A DNA stretch of 64,000 nucleotides from Mycolicibacterium anyangense. GTDB taxonomy: Bacteria > Actinomycetota > Actinomycetes > Mycobacteriales > Mycobacteriaceae. A program made the translations under genes and the position numbers. The stretch spans positions 2,294,001 to 2,358,000 of the forward strand of contig NZ_AP022620.1 of the NCBI RefSeq assembly GCF_010731855.1, given 5' to 3'. The notes under the pieces were generated by a model. It ran no database searches, was not told the origin of the DNA, and worked only from the letters and a program-made list of their open reading frames with translations. Below, in pieces: positions 20,026-28,839 of the stretch (the first letter of the stretch is position 1; the number at the start of each line of letters is the position of its first letter).

Positions 20026-23000
20026 ATGGGCAGCCAGAGCATGTTCGGCGTTCGTCACGACCTCGTCGACCGTGACGGGCCCGATATCGGACTGCCGGTG
20101 GCCATCGACCCCCGCTATCACGATGCGGTGCTGTTCGACCTCGACGGCGTGGTCACCGATACCGCCTCGCTGCACGCTGCAGCCTGGGCCGAGCTGTTTC
20201 ACGATTACGACTTCACCCCCGCCGACTACCGGCACTTCATCGACGGTAAACCCCGTTACGACGGGGTGCGGGACTTTCTGGCATCTCGGGGGGTCACCCT
20301 GCCGTGGGGGTCGCCGTCGGATGAGGGTGACGACACCGTATGCGGGTTGGGTAATCGCAAGCAGAAGCTCTACCTGGAGCGCATCGCCGACGGCGTGCCG
20401 ACCTTCGAGTCCACCGTCGCGCTGGTCCGCCGTCTCGACGAACTCGGGGTGGGCACGGCCATCTACTCGGCGAGCCGCAACTGCGAACGAGTGCTCGACG
20501 CCGCCGGAATCGGCGGCTATTTCGCCGTGCGCGTCGACGGGGTGACCGCCGAGCGGCTGGGGCTGCCCGGTAAACCCGACCCGGCGATGCTGCTGGAGAC
20601 AGCCCGCCGGCTGGGTGCCCGGCCCGGCCGGTGCGTGGTGGTCGAGGATGCCGAGGCCGGTGTGGCGGCGGGCCGGGCCGGCGGATTCGGTCTGGTCATC
20701 GGTGTCGACCGGACCGGCGCGGCCACCGATGCCCTGCTCGAGAACGGAGCCGACACGGTGATCGGCGATCTGGCCGACGTCACGGTACGGGCGATCGACC
20801 GGCGGATGACGGAGCTGCCCGATGCCCTGCGTTCCTTCGGTCAGATCGCCGGTGTGGTGGGGGCCCGCCGACCGGCGCTGTTCTTCGACTTCGACGGCAC
20901 GCTTTCGGAGATCGTCGACAATCCCGATGCGGCCCAACTGTTTCCGGGTGCCGACAAGGCGTTGCAGTCGCTGGCCGCGCTGTATCCCGTCGCCGTGCTC
21001 TCCGGGCGCGACCTCGACGACATCCGCGCACGGATCGCCATCCCGGGCCTGTGGTACGCCGGCAGCCACGGCTTCGAGATGGTCGGGCCCGACGGCGTCC
21101 ACCATCAGAACGAGACCGCCGCGGCCGCAGTGCCGCTGCTGGCCGCCGCCGCCGGGGAATTGCAAGAAGAACTGGCCGATCTCACCGGAGTAATGGTGGA
21201 GCACAAGCGATTTGCTGTCGCGGTGCACTACCGCAACGGCGGGACCGACGCCGAGGCCGTGGTCACTGCCGCGGTGCACCGGGCCGGTGTGCGGCACGGG
21301 CTGAAGGTCACCGCCGGCCGCAAGGTCGTCGAGTTGCGTCCGAACATGGACTGGGACAAGGGCGAGACCCTGGAGTGGATCGTCGACCGAGTGGCCGGTC
21401 GGGAGCCCCTGCTCCCGATCTACCTCGGTGACGACCTGACCGACGAGGATGCGTTCGACTCGGTGTTGCACGACGGGATCGGCATCGTGGTCCGGCACAC
21501 CGAGGACGGCAACCGCTGCACCGCCGCCCGGTACTCGCTGGACGATCCGGCCCACGTCCGCGAGTTCGTCGAGCGGCTGGTCGAACAGTGCGACGTGGAC
21601 CGCCAGATCCTCTCCAGCCCTTGGTCGTTCACGTTCGGTGGTTACCTGCCCGAGCAGGAGCGGCTGCGGGAGGCGCTGTGCACCGTCGGCAACGGCTACC
21701 GCGCCACCCGGGGCTGCGCACCGGAGGCCGACGCCGGACCGTTCCACTACCCCGGCACCTACGCCGCCGGTCTGTACAACCGGCTCACCGACGAGGTGGC
21801 CGGGGTGCGGATCGAGAACGAGAGCCTGGTCAACCTGCCGAACTGGCTGTCGCTGAAATTCCGCATCGACGGCGGCGACTGGTTCGACATCGACTCCGCG
21901 ACACTGCTGTCCTACCGGCAGAACATGGATCTTCGGCAGGCCGAGCTGTACCGCGAGTTCCGGTTCCGCGATCCGGGCGGGCGCACCTGCAAGGTGGCCC
22001 AGCGCCGCATCGCGGCCATGCACCTGCCGCACGCCTGCGCCCTGGAAACCACGATCTGGGCCGAAGACTGGTCGGGCACCATCGAATTCCTGTCCATGGT
22101 GGACGGCGACGTGCGCAACTCCGGCGTCGAACGCTACCGGGCGTTGTCCGACGACCACCTGGTGGCGACCACCACCCGGGAGCTGTCGGCCAACGCGGTG
22201 TTGCTGGTCTGCCAGACCGTGCAATCCCGCATCCCGATCGCGGTGGCCGCGCGGACCACGCTGTGGCGCGGTGAGGAGCCGCTGCAGATCGACAGCAGAT
22301 TCGTCGACGAACCCCGCAGGGTCGGCCACGACTACGTGGTCTCGATGTCGCCGGGCGACTCGGTCACCGTGGAGAAGATGGCCGCCATCTTCACCGGCCG
22401 CGACCACGCCATCGCCGAGCCCGGTGACGCCGCCGAGCGGCTGCTGCGCCAGCTCGGACGATACAGCGATCTACGGGAGGGCCACGTCCGCGAGTGGGCC
22501 CATCTGTGGGAGCGGTTCGACATCGCCTTCGACGACAACCCGGACGCCATGCGGGTGGTGCGCCTGCACCTTCTGCAACTGCTGCAGACGGTGCCCAACC
22601 GGGCCGAGGACCTCGATGCCGGGCTCGGCGCCCGGGGCCTGCACGGTGAGGCCTACCGCGGCCACGTCTTCTGGGACGAACTGTTTGTGTTCCCAGTGCT
22701 CAACCTGCGCTCCCCCGCGACCACCCGATCGCTGTTGCGCTACCGCTACCGGCGGCTGCCCGAAGCCCGCCGGGCCGCGGCGGAGGCCGGCTACGCCGGG
22801 GCGATGTTCCCCTGGCAGTCCGGCAGCGACGGTCGCGAGGAGAGCCAGAAGCTGCACCTCAACCCGAACTCCGGGCACTGGAATCCCGATGCCAGCGCCC
22901 GCGCCCACCACATCGGTATCGCGGTGGCCTACAACGTCTGGCAGTACTACCAGGTCACCGGTGACCTGGAGTACCTGATCGAGAACGGTGCGGAGATGCT

Positions 23001-24039
23001 CGCCGAGATCGCCCGATTCTGGGTGAGCCGCGCCGAGTTCGACGAGAGTTTGGACAATGGCCGGGGCCGCTACGTGATCCGTGGGGTGATCGGGCCCGAC
23101 GAGTTCCACTCCGGCTATCCCGACCGGCCCTACGACGGCATCGACAACAACGCCTACACCAACGTGATGGCGGTGTGGGTGATCGTACGGGCGCTGGACG
23201 CCCTGGACGCCATGCCGCTGCGCGACCGACTGGACCTGATGGAGACGCTCGGCATCCACGGCCGCGAACTCGACCGGTGGGACGAGGTCAGCCGCCGGAT
23301 GTACATCCCGTTTCACTCCGCCTCGAATTCCGGGCCTACGCCCGGGGGGGACGTCATCAGCCAGTTCCAGGGCTATGACCAACTGGCCGAACTGGATTGG
23401 CACGCCTACCGCGAACGGTACGGCAACATCCAGCGGCTCGACCGCATCCTGGAGGCCGAGAACGACAGCGTCAACCGCTACCGCGCCTCCAAGCAGGCCG
23501 ACGTGCTGATGCTGTTCTACCTGCTGTCATCCGACGAGTTGCGGGAACTATTCGCCCGGATGGGCTACCGGTTCACCCCGGAACAGATTCCCAAGACCGT
23601 CGACTACTACCTGCATCGCACCTCGCACGGGTCGACGCTCAGCGGCGTGGTGCACGCCTGGGTGTTGGCCCGCGGCGACCGCGAACGCGCGATGCGCTAC
23701 TTCCAGCAGGTGCTGATGTCGGATGTCGCCGACATCCAGGGCGGCACCACCGCCGAAGGCATCCACATCGCCGCCATGGCCGGCAGCATCGACCTTCTGC
23801 AGCGCTGCTTCACCGGGCTGGAGACCCGCGCCGACCGGCTCATCCTGAGCCCGATGTGGCCGGAAAGCCTTGGTGCCCTTCGGCTGCCGATCTACTATCG
23901 CGGCTACCGGCTGCACCTGACCATCCACGGTCGTAGCGCCGAGATCAGCGTCGACCCCGCCGACCATCCCGCGATCGAGATCGAATGCCGGGGGCACGTA
24001 CAAACGCTCACCCCGGGTACGACCCTGCGCTTCCCGTGA
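20026..24039 (+). CDS. Three-domain HAD / trehalose-6-phosphate phosphatase / GH65 protein (Rv2006, OtsB1 type)
   Basis: About 1337 residues in three parts. Residues about 30-260 are a beta-phosphoglucomutase-like HAD domain with nucleophile FDLDGVVTDT (Asp38, Asp40) and VVVEDAEAGVAAGRAGGF. Residues about 280-525 are an OtsB-type trehalose-6-phosphatase (FFDFDGTLSEIVDNP, VEHKRFAVAVHYRN, KVVELRP, YLGDDLTDEDAFD). Residues about 530-1335 are a glycoside hydrolase 65 domain (HGEAYRGHVFWDELFVFP; acid residue in RGVIGPDEFHSGY). Mtb Rv2006 (otsB1) has the same order. The ATG at 20026 was chosen over GTG 20002. The stop is 4 bases from the Rv1733c-like gene. The combination suggests trehalose-6-phosphate dephosphorylation linked to phosphorolysis of the disaccharide and isomerisation of beta-glucose-1-phosphate; the GH65 specificity is not proven. 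Confidence 0.9.
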   Translation: MGSQSMFGVRHDLVDRDGPDIGLPVAIDPRYHDAVLFDLDGVVTDTASLHAAAWAELFHDYDFTPADYRHFIDGKPRYDGVRDFLASRGVTLPWGSPSDEGDDTVCGLGNRKQKLYLERIADGVPTFESTVALVRRLDELGVGTAIYSASRNCERVLDAAGIGGYFAVRVDGVTAERLGLPGKPDPAMLLETARRLGARPGRCVVVEDAEAGVAAGRAGGFGLVIGVDRTGAATDALLENGADTVIGDLADVTVRAIDRRMTELPDALRSFGQIAGVVGARRPALFFDFDGTLSEIVDNPDAAQLFPGADKALQSLAALYPVAVLSGRDLDDIRARIAIPGLWYAGSHGFEMVGPDGVHHQNETAAAAVPLLAAAAGELQEELADLTGVMVEHKRFAVAVHYRNGGTDAEAVVTAAVHRAGVRHGLKVTAGRKVVELRPNMDWDKGETLEWIVDRVAGREPLLPIYLGDDLTDEDAFDSVLHDGIGIVVRHTEDGNRCTAARYSLDDPAHVREFVERLVEQCDVDRQILSSPWSFTFGGYLPEQERLREALCTVGNGYRATRGCAPEADAGPFHYPGTYAAGLYNRLTDEVAGVRIENESLVNLPNWLSLKFRIDGGDWFDIDSATLLSYRQNMDLRQAELYREFRFRDPGGRTCKVAQRRIAAMHLPHACALETTIWAEDWSGTIEFLSMVDGDVRNSGVERYRALSDDHLVATTTRELSANAVLLVCQTVQSRIPIAVAARTTLWRGEEPLQIDSRFVDEPRRVGHDYVVSMSPGDSVTVEKMAAIFTGRDHAIAEPGDAAERLLRQLGRYSDLREGHVREWAHLWERFDIAFDDNPDAMRVVRLHLLQLLQTVPNRAEDLDAGLGARGLHGEAYRGHVFWDELFVFPVLNLRSPATTRSLLRYRYRRLPEARRAAAEAGYAGAMFPWQSGSDGREESQKLHLNPNSGHWNPDASARAHHIGIAVAYNVWQYYQVTGDLEYLIENGAEMLAEIARFWVSRAEFDESLDNGRGRYVIRGVIGPDEFHSGYPDRPYDGIDNNAYTNVMAVWVIVRALDALDAMPLRDRLDLMETLGIHGRELDRWDEVSRRMYIPFHSASNSGPTPGGDVISQFQGYDQLAELDWHAYRERYGNIQRLDRILEAENDSVNRYRASKQADVLMLFYLLSSDELRELFARMGYRFTPEQIPKTVDYYLHRTSHGSTLSGVVHAWVLARGDRERAMRYFQQVLMSDVADIQGGTTAEGIHIAAMAGSIDLLQRCFTGLETRADRLILSPMWPESLGALRLPIYYRGYRLHLTIHGRSAEISVDPADHPAIEIECRGHVQTLTPGTTLRFP

Positions 24040-24042
24040 GGC

Positions 24043-24639
24043 TCAGTGGTCGCTGCTGGTGCGGCCACCGTCGTCGCCCACCAGACCACGCAGCCCGCGG
24101 TCCCACTGGGCGTGCCTGCGGCGCTCGATACGAAAGCGCACCAGGGTCGTGACCGCCACCACCAGGGTGAGCACCGACAGCCAGAGCACGACGGCAGCGA
24201 TCACCGCATCGCTGACCGCCCGGCCGGGCGGGGTCGGTGGTCCGGCATAGGTTCCCTGCCGGTCCACCCAAACAGTAAGCTGCTCACCGGCTTTGGCAGG
24301 CTGGCCCCAGCCGAAGGTGTCTTCGTGGGTGATTCCCCTATCGGACCAGCGGGCGTGCACATCGAAGAACAGCGCGTACGGCCGCACCGTGGACGCGCTG
24401 TCCTCGAGCACGGTCGCCGTCACGGCGTGCCGCGTCGCCATCTGCTCCTGGTAGACCGCGGCGCGGCTCGAGTGGATCGCGGTGCCGATCGCACCCGCGA
24501 TCGGTGCGGCGGCGAGCACGACGGTAACAGCAAGGATCAGCACCAGCGACTCGAGGCGATCACTACGTCGTATCAACGGATTTCGGGCGAACAGTCGCAA
24601 GATCCGGCCGCCCCCGGGACGCGGGATGAAGGTGTCCAT
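24043..24639 (-). CDS. Rv1733c-like membrane protein
   Basis: A 198-residue protein with two transmembrane helices (SLVLILAVTVVLAAAPIAGAI near residue 32 and VIAAVVLWLSVLTLVVAVTT near residue 150) enclosing an extracytoplasmic domain of about 100 residues. The N-terminus, with LRLFARNPLIRRSDRLE, is the signature of the Mtb Rv1733c family, whose founding member is a DosR-regulated antigen. Function unknown. It lies 10 bases downstream of the second Acg gene, so the two are probably one transcript. Confidence 0.82.
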   Translation of the reverse strand: MDTFIPRPGGGRILRLFARNPLIRRSDRLESLVLILAVTVVLAAAPIAGAIGTAIHSSRAAVYQEQMATRHAVTATVLEDSASTVRPYALFFDVHARWSDRGITHEDTFGWGQPAKAGEQLTVWVDRQGTYAGPPTPPGRAVSDAVIAAVVLWLSVLTLVVAVTTLVRFRIERRRHAQWDRGLRGLVGDDGGRTSSDH

Positions 24640-24649
24640 ACCGAGCGCG

Positions 24650-25669
24650 CTACCCCGCTTGGCTCACCGGGTCCACACCGACGACGAACGCATCGCCCCG
24701 CCAGTCGGCCACATCGGGAAGCGGACGCCGCGGGGTGGCGGGCAGCGGGTCGGCGTTGATCGCCGCCCAGCCGACCCGCAGCAGCATCTGCGGGTATCCG
24801 CTGGTGCCGAACACATCCGTGCGGACCGCGTCCCGAGTCTCGGGAATCTCGAGCGGCTCGGTGACCGGGCAGGTCGCCAGACCCATCGCAGTAGCCGACA
24901 GCAGCACCAGGCTGGTCGCCTCGCCGGCGCGCACGCGCGCCAGGTCGTCGTCGGTCTCGGTGCCCAGCGCCAGCATGACGGCGTTGTCCTCGCCGGGTGG
25001 TGTCAGCGACGGCTGCTTGAGCGCGGGGCCGGCGAAGACACGGGCCGGGATCATCGCGCGGGGATCGGCCGGCGGCGCGTTGCGCGCCGGTACCCCGGCG
25101 ACCGACCCATACCGCCCGCTCCAGGCGTTGAGTTCGGTGAGGTAGTCGGTATCGCTGGTGTGCCTGGCCACCGACTCGGCGACGATCGCGTTCAGCTGCG
25201 GCAGCAGGTCGATCTGGCGCAGCATGACCCCGGCCCTGGCCGCACGGGCCCCCATCAGGGCGATGTCCCCACCGGGCACCGGCCATGAGCTGTAGTTGCG
25301 GCGGTCGGTACGGCGCCGGGTGATCGCGGCGGCCAGGGTGACGTCGAGCTCCCCCGGCTTCTGCGGATGCAGTTCCAGCGAGGCGACGTGGTTGGGGTCC
25401 GAAGGATCGGGGAACCGATGGATCCTGGCCTGCCATCCCATCGCGGCCAACGCCACCGTGCAGTGATGCAGCGTGGTGCCGCAGCTGACCAGCATGTCAC
25501 GCCGATCCGGGTCGGTTCTGGGCAGATGCCGGCTGGGATCAGCATAGAGCTGGATGCTGTCGGCGCCGATCCGCCAATGCCAGGGCTGGGAGTTGTGCAC
25601 CGACGGCGCTCGCGTCGCGAGGGTCAGCGCGGACCGCACAGTCTGCGGGTCGGGAAAGTGCGCGCACAT
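24650..25669 (-). CDS. Acg family nitroreductase-like flavoprotein (second copy)
   Basis: A 339-residue paralogue of the gene at 10759. The hallmark TRAPSVHNSQPWHWRI is at about residue 20. The central ITRRRTDRRNYSSWPVP and C-terminal QMLLRVGWAAINADPLPATPRRPLPDV are also family blocks. ATG 25669, preceded by AAGGCGGCGAG, was chosen over the upstream frame to 25825, which has no similarity and overlaps the ferredoxin gene. DosR-like sites lie upstream at 25700-25773, and an Rv1733c-like gene follows directly. Confidence 0.88.
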   Translation of the reverse strand: MCAHFPDPQTVRSALTLATRAPSVHNSQPWHWRIGADSIQLYADPSRHLPRTDPDRRDMLVSCGTTLHHCTVALAAMGWQARIHRFPDPSDPNHVASLELHPQKPGELDVTLAAAITRRRTDRRNYSSWPVPGGDIALMGARAARAGVMLRQIDLLPQLNAIVAESVARHTSDTDYLTELNAWSGRYGSVAGVPARNAPPADPRAMIPARVFAGPALKQPSLTPPGEDNAVMLALGTETDDDLARVRAGEATSLVLLSATAMGLATCPVTEPLEIPETRDAVRTDVFGTSGYPQMLLRVGWAAINADPLPATPRRPLPDVADWRGDAFVVGVDPVSQAG

Positions 25670-25699
25670 GGGTCTCGCCGCCTTCTCTGGTCGTTCTCT

Positions 25700-25716
25700 A
25701 TGACTACAGTCGCCCA
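25700..25716 (-). promoter_or_regulatory. DosR-box-like site upstream of the second Acg gene
   Basis: ATGACTACAGTCGCCCA (plus strand) contains GACTNNAGTC, the palindromic core of the DosR box. It is 31-47 bases upstream of the Acg start at 25669. Confidence 0.5.
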
Positions 25717-25756
25717 GATCGCACCGGCGCTGCCAGAGACGTAAGTCCTTTGCTGC

Positions 25757-25773
25757 GGGGACTTGTGCTGCCG
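25757..25773. promoter_or_regulatory. Possible second DosR-box-like half site
   Basis: GGGGACTTGTGCTGCCG carries a good left half-site (GGGGACTT) but a poor right half. An opposed half, AAGTCCTT, is at 25743-25750. With the site at 25700-25716 this would give the Acg gene two binding sites. Confidence 0.35.
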
Positions 25774-25806
25774 CCACGTGGCGTTTCGGCCCCGGCGGCG
25801 GCCGCG

Positions 25807-26010
25807 TCACTCTCGGCGCAGCCAACCTCTGCGGCGCTTGGGTTGCGGCGGCCCGGCCGCCTCGATGATGGCGCGGACCGTGTGCTTACAGCGCCCGCAT
25901 TCCGACCCGGCACCACAGGCCTTGGCCACCTGCTTGGTGGTCGTGGCGCCCGCCGCCACGGCCTCGGCCACCGTCTGGCTGGTGACCCCGTTACACAAGC
26001 AGACGAACAT
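25807..26010 (-). CDS. BFD-like [2Fe-2S] (bacterioferritin-associated ferredoxin) protein
   Basis: A 67-residue protein with the BFD cluster pattern: C4-x-C6 in FVCLCNGVT, then GAGSECGRCKHTV giving C-x2-C about 32 residues later. BFD proteins reduce ferric iron in bacterioferritin, or appear as domains in nitrite and sulfite reductases. The C-terminal tail PKRRRGWLRRE is very basic. The gene follows the 26020 gene by 9 bases, suggesting co-transcription. No bacterioferritin gene lies nearby, so the partner is unknown. Confidence 0.85.
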   Translation of the reverse strand: MFVCLCNGVTSQTVAEAVAAGATTTKQVAKACGAGSECGRCKHTVRAIIEAAGPPQPKRRRGWLRRE

Positions 26011-26019
26011 CGTTGCGCC

Positions 26020-26658
26020 TCAGGCGTTCTCGTCGAGCCGCATGATGTGCTCCAGCCGGCCGACGAAGATCGGCGGATAAGCGCCGACACCGGCACCGGT
26101 CATCCATTCGGCCACCGAGTCGGGGTGATCCATCCAGCGACTCGCATCCCGCTCGGTCTCGATCTCCTGCAGGATCAGCACTTCCTGCTCGTCGTCGAAC
26201 GCCCCGAAGACACGCATGTAGCGGATCCCAGCGTGTGCGAACCGCGCCAGCCCCTGATGAATACGCGACATCAAGCGGGGCACATCCTGCACCCGGGCGA
26301 TCGTCGCCATGATGACGCCCGGCGCGGTAAGTTGGTCGGCTCGGCTGACGGCGATCTTCTCGATGGTGTCGCCGGCGAAAACGGCCGGGATGTCCTCGAG
26401 GCCCACCGAATCGAACCAGCTCAGGAACAACCCCGAGCGCAACACCTCCAGCAGGGGCTCACGGCTGCGCAACGAGATGGTGACCATGACGCGGCCGGGA
26501 TCCCAAGTGGAGACGTAGAGCAGGACGTAATGCGCGCCGAGGTCGACCAGGGCGGACCTGCTGCGCAGCAAGACGGCCCACACCGCGCCCGGGTCGGGCA
26601 CCCGGAAATCCATGGCCAGAACAAGGGTGTGCTCCCGGTTCTGCACTGTGTCGGTCAC
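26020..26658 (-). CDS. Conserved hypothetical protein, possible duplicated alpha/beta-barrel fold
   Basis: A 212-residue protein with no signal peptide or membrane segment. Two roughly similar halves of about 100 residues each contain a LVLAMDFRVPD or GVIMATIARVQD beta strand, a helix, and a final strand, which suggests a tandem ferredoxin-like (dimeric alpha-beta barrel, ABM-type) fold. Such folds occur in monooxygenases and stress-response barrels. No heme- or flavin-binding residues can be assigned. The GTG at 26658 follows AGGAGGG. It heads a probable unit with the BFD gene at the edge of the DosR island. Function unknown. Confidence 0.6.
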   Translation of the reverse strand: MTDTVQNREHTLVLAMDFRVPDPGAVWAVLLRSRSALVDLGAHYVLLYVSTWDPGRVMVTISLRSREPLLEVLRSGLFLSWFDSVGLEDIPAVFAGDTIEKIAVSRADQLTAPGVIMATIARVQDVPRLMSRIHQGLARFAHAGIRYMRVFGAFDDEQEVLILQEIETERDASRWMDHPDSVAEWMTGAGVGAYPPIFVGRLEHIMRLDENA

Positions 26659-26689
26659 GACGCGCCGGCCCTCCTGGATAGCGGGTGAG

Positions 26690-27334
26690 CTAGACGGGGT
26701 TGAACTCGGAGATCTTCCACCCGCCCTGGTCTTTGACCAGGGTCACCATCACACTGCTGGTAGCCAGTGCAGGGTCGGGGCGGTCCTTGCTGGTGGTGAC
26801 CTGGTTGACGAAGACCAACACCACCGCACGGCCGGGTTCGAGCTGCGAGACCGCGGCGCGCGCGACGTTGGCCTCGGTCTTGACGCCCTTCTTCTTGGCG
26901 GCGGGCGCCACGATCTGGTCGGTGAACTGGCTGTAGTACTTGAGGAATTCACCGGTCAGGTGCGACTTGGCGTTGGCCAGGTCCTTGTCCAGGGTGTCCG
27001 GGGCGTACGACAGCAGCGCGACGGTACCGTCCTTCGCCGCCGCGGTGACCTGCTGCGCAACCGTGGCGTCGGTCTGCTGGTCCGGGCGGTAGAGCCACCA
27101 ATAGACGCCACCGGCGGCACCCGCCGAAGCCACCAGCAGCACGGCCAGCAAGGCGGCCACCCAGTGTCGGCGAAGCCCGCCGGGAGCCCGTTGCCCCGCT
27201 CCGGGCGCAGGCTCGACCACGGTATCGGTGTCGGACTCGGTCTCGGCGACACCTTCGACGTCGAGGTCTTTGAGGGCCTCTTCGGACTGCTCGAGCGGGG
27301 TCTCTTCGACCTGGGTGTCTTCGTCTTTGCTCAT
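26690..27334 (-). CDS. Orphan Mce-associated membrane protein
   Basis: A 214-residue protein: an acidic cytoplasmic N-terminus (about 50 residues rich in Glu/Asp), one transmembrane helix (WVAALLAVLLVASAGAAGGVYWW) and an extracytoplasmic NTF2-like domain ending in VTLVKDQGGWKISEFNPV, the usual end of Mce-associated (Mas/Omam) proteins. These stabilise Mce lipid importers. Its ATG overlaps the preceding gene's TGA as ATGA, so the two are translationally coupled. No mce genes are in the window. Confidence 0.85.
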   Translation of the reverse strand: MSKDEDTQVEETPLEQSEEALKDLDVEGVAETESDTDTVVEPAPGAGQRAPGGLRRHWVAALLAVLLVASAGAAGGVYWWLYRPDQQTDATVAQQVTAAAKDGTVALLSYAPDTLDKDLANAKSHLTGEFLKYYSQFTDQIVAPAAKKKGVKTEANVARAAVSQLEPGRAVVLVFVNQVTTSKDRPDPALATSSVMVTLVKDQGGWKISEFNPV

Positions 27335-28071
27335 GGCACGAACTCCACATTCGACATCTTCAACTGGTCCCCGTCACGCGTCACGGTCACGCTCATCCGC
27401 CACGCCCGCGGATCCTGTTTGGCCCCATTGGCATTGGTCACCTGAGACGAGGCGGCAAGCAATACCACCCCTGAATCACCGTTGTCGCTCTCCAGCGCGG
27501 CGGCCTTGATCGAGCCGATAGTCACCGCCTTCGACTGCTCCGCAGTCGTCACGAAATCCTGTGCACCCTTGCTGAAGTCATCCTTGAAACCCCCTGTCGA
27601 GAGGTCGATGACCCGCTGTACGTCCGCCTTGGCGTGGTTGTAGTCGATCGACAGCAGCGCTGCCACACCGAGTTTCGCGGCGTTGATCAGCTCGGCGCGG
27701 TGTGCCCGCTGCGCCTCGGCCCGCTGGTGCTGCCAGATCATCAGACCGGTGACCGTGAGCAGCGCGACAATCCCGAGGATGGCAACAGCGGCCGCCACCG
27801 TCGGCTGCCACCCTCGGGCCGACCGCCGCGATGTGGCCACGACGCCGGCGTCGGTCTCGAGCTCGGGCTCGGTCTCGAAATCGGTGTCGGTGGCGGTCTC
27901 GGCAGTCGCCCCGCGCAGGCGTTCTGCGGTCGCCTTCGCCTCGGCGGCCTCCGCGCGCGCCCGTGCCTCGGCGGCCTCGGCTTCGGCCAGCTGCGCCTTC
28001 ACCTCGGACACGTCGTCGGAATCGGCATTCACCGGGGCCGCCGCACCCTCACGGTTCACCTCAGATGCCAT
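27331..28071 (-). CDS. Orphan Mce-associated membrane protein
   Basis: A 246-residue protein with a long Ala/Glu-rich predicted coiled coil (about residues 20-60, AEAAEARARAEAAEAKATAE), one transmembrane helix (VAAAVAILGIVALLTVTGLMIW) and the extracytoplasmic Mas-type domain with LLSIDYNHAKADVQRVIDLSTGGFKDDF. The ATG at 28071 has GTAGGTGG in front and was preferred over the start at 28107. It is the first gene of a two-gene unit with 26690. Its paralogue at 29373 has the same layout and very similar motifs, pointing to local duplication. Confidence 0.85.
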   Translation of the reverse strand: MASEVNREGAAAPVNADSDDVSEVKAQLAEAEAAEARARAEAAEAKATAERLRGATAETATDTDFETEPELETDAGVVATSRRSARGWQPTVAAAVAILGIVALLTVTGLMIWQHQRAEAQRAHRAELINAAKLGVAALLSIDYNHAKADVQRVIDLSTGGFKDDFSKGAQDFVTTAEQSKAVTIGSIKAAALESDNGDSGVVLLAASSQVTNANGAKQDPRAWRMSVTVTRDGDQLKMSNVEFVP

Positions 28072-28333
28072 GCCACCTACACATGTCCGCGCTCCTCCCT
28101 GGACCAAACATCCAGCCAGCGTACGGGCGACCGCTGGGCACTGGCTGCCGACCGCCGCTCATTGTCGGCGATGCGCCGCGGGGACGTCACACCGGCCGGG
28201 ACCCGCGGGCAGCGGGAGGCTCGCACCGACCGGAAACTGACCGACGTGCAAATGTCCCGATATCCGGACTTTGCCGGTTTCGAGGCTCCGCCAGAACCTA
28301 CAATCCGACTACTGGATCAGCGAAGGAGGCGGT

Positions 28334-28765
28334 GTGCGAGGCTGCGCCATGAGGTTTGTCCGGGTTGGTTCGGCGCTCGTCCTGGCCGCTTCCGGAGTTG
28401 CCGGCACCACCGCGACGGCCAACGCCGATGACCCGGTGATGCATCAGGTGACCTACAGCGTGTTCACCGAAGCCCCGTTCCGCGGAGCCGAGATCTATTA
28501 CCGCGACACCGATCCGCCGAACTGGGCCGACTACAGCCACGACCCCTACCTGTTCAGCCCCAATGTCGAAGCCGACCTGGGGCCGTCGCAGAAGTGGGTG
28601 CTCAACGTCCAGCTGGCCAACCCCGACGAGTGGGCCATGGTGACGGCCACCAGCGGCCGCTCCCCCAACCCGCCCAACTTTCACTGCGTGCTGGCGGTAG
28701 ACGGCGTCGTGGTCGCCGAGAACTCCGGCGTCAAGGGCGCGCTCTGCTCGCTGCGCCACTGGTGA
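28334..28765 (+). CDS. Small secreted protein, possibly MmpS-like
   Basis: A protein of about 143 residues with a Sec signal peptide (RFVRVGSALVLAASGVAGTTATANA) followed by a beta-rich domain opening with HQVTYSVFTEAPFRGAEIYYRD and containing two cysteines (FHC and ALC) that may form a disulfide. The pattern is reminiscent of MmpS or other small mycobacterial cell-envelope proteins, but I do not recognise it with certainty. AAGGAGG at 28323-28329 favours GTG 28334, though ATG 28349 is the more usual start. Function unknown. Confidence 0.7.
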   Translation: MRGCAMRFVRVGSALVLAASGVAGTTATANADDPVMHQVTYSVFTEAPFRGAEIYYRDTDPPNWADYSHDPYLFSPNVEADLGPSQKWVLNVQLANPDEWAMVTATSGRSPNPPNFHCVLAVDGVVVAENSGVKGALCSLRHW

Positions 28766-28839
28766 GCTGCGTCGGCGTCAAGGTGCCCGGTCACGGCCAC
28801 CCGCCGCGATATCACCGCGCCGGTGCCGTCGCCACCGGC

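Noticed and set aside
19951..22407. 818-codon minus-strand open frame opposite the trehalose enzyme
   Set aside because: The plus-strand frame has clear HAD, OtsB and GH65 motifs; the minus frame is low-complexity Gly/Val/Arg/Asp, typical of antisense frames in GC-rich genes.
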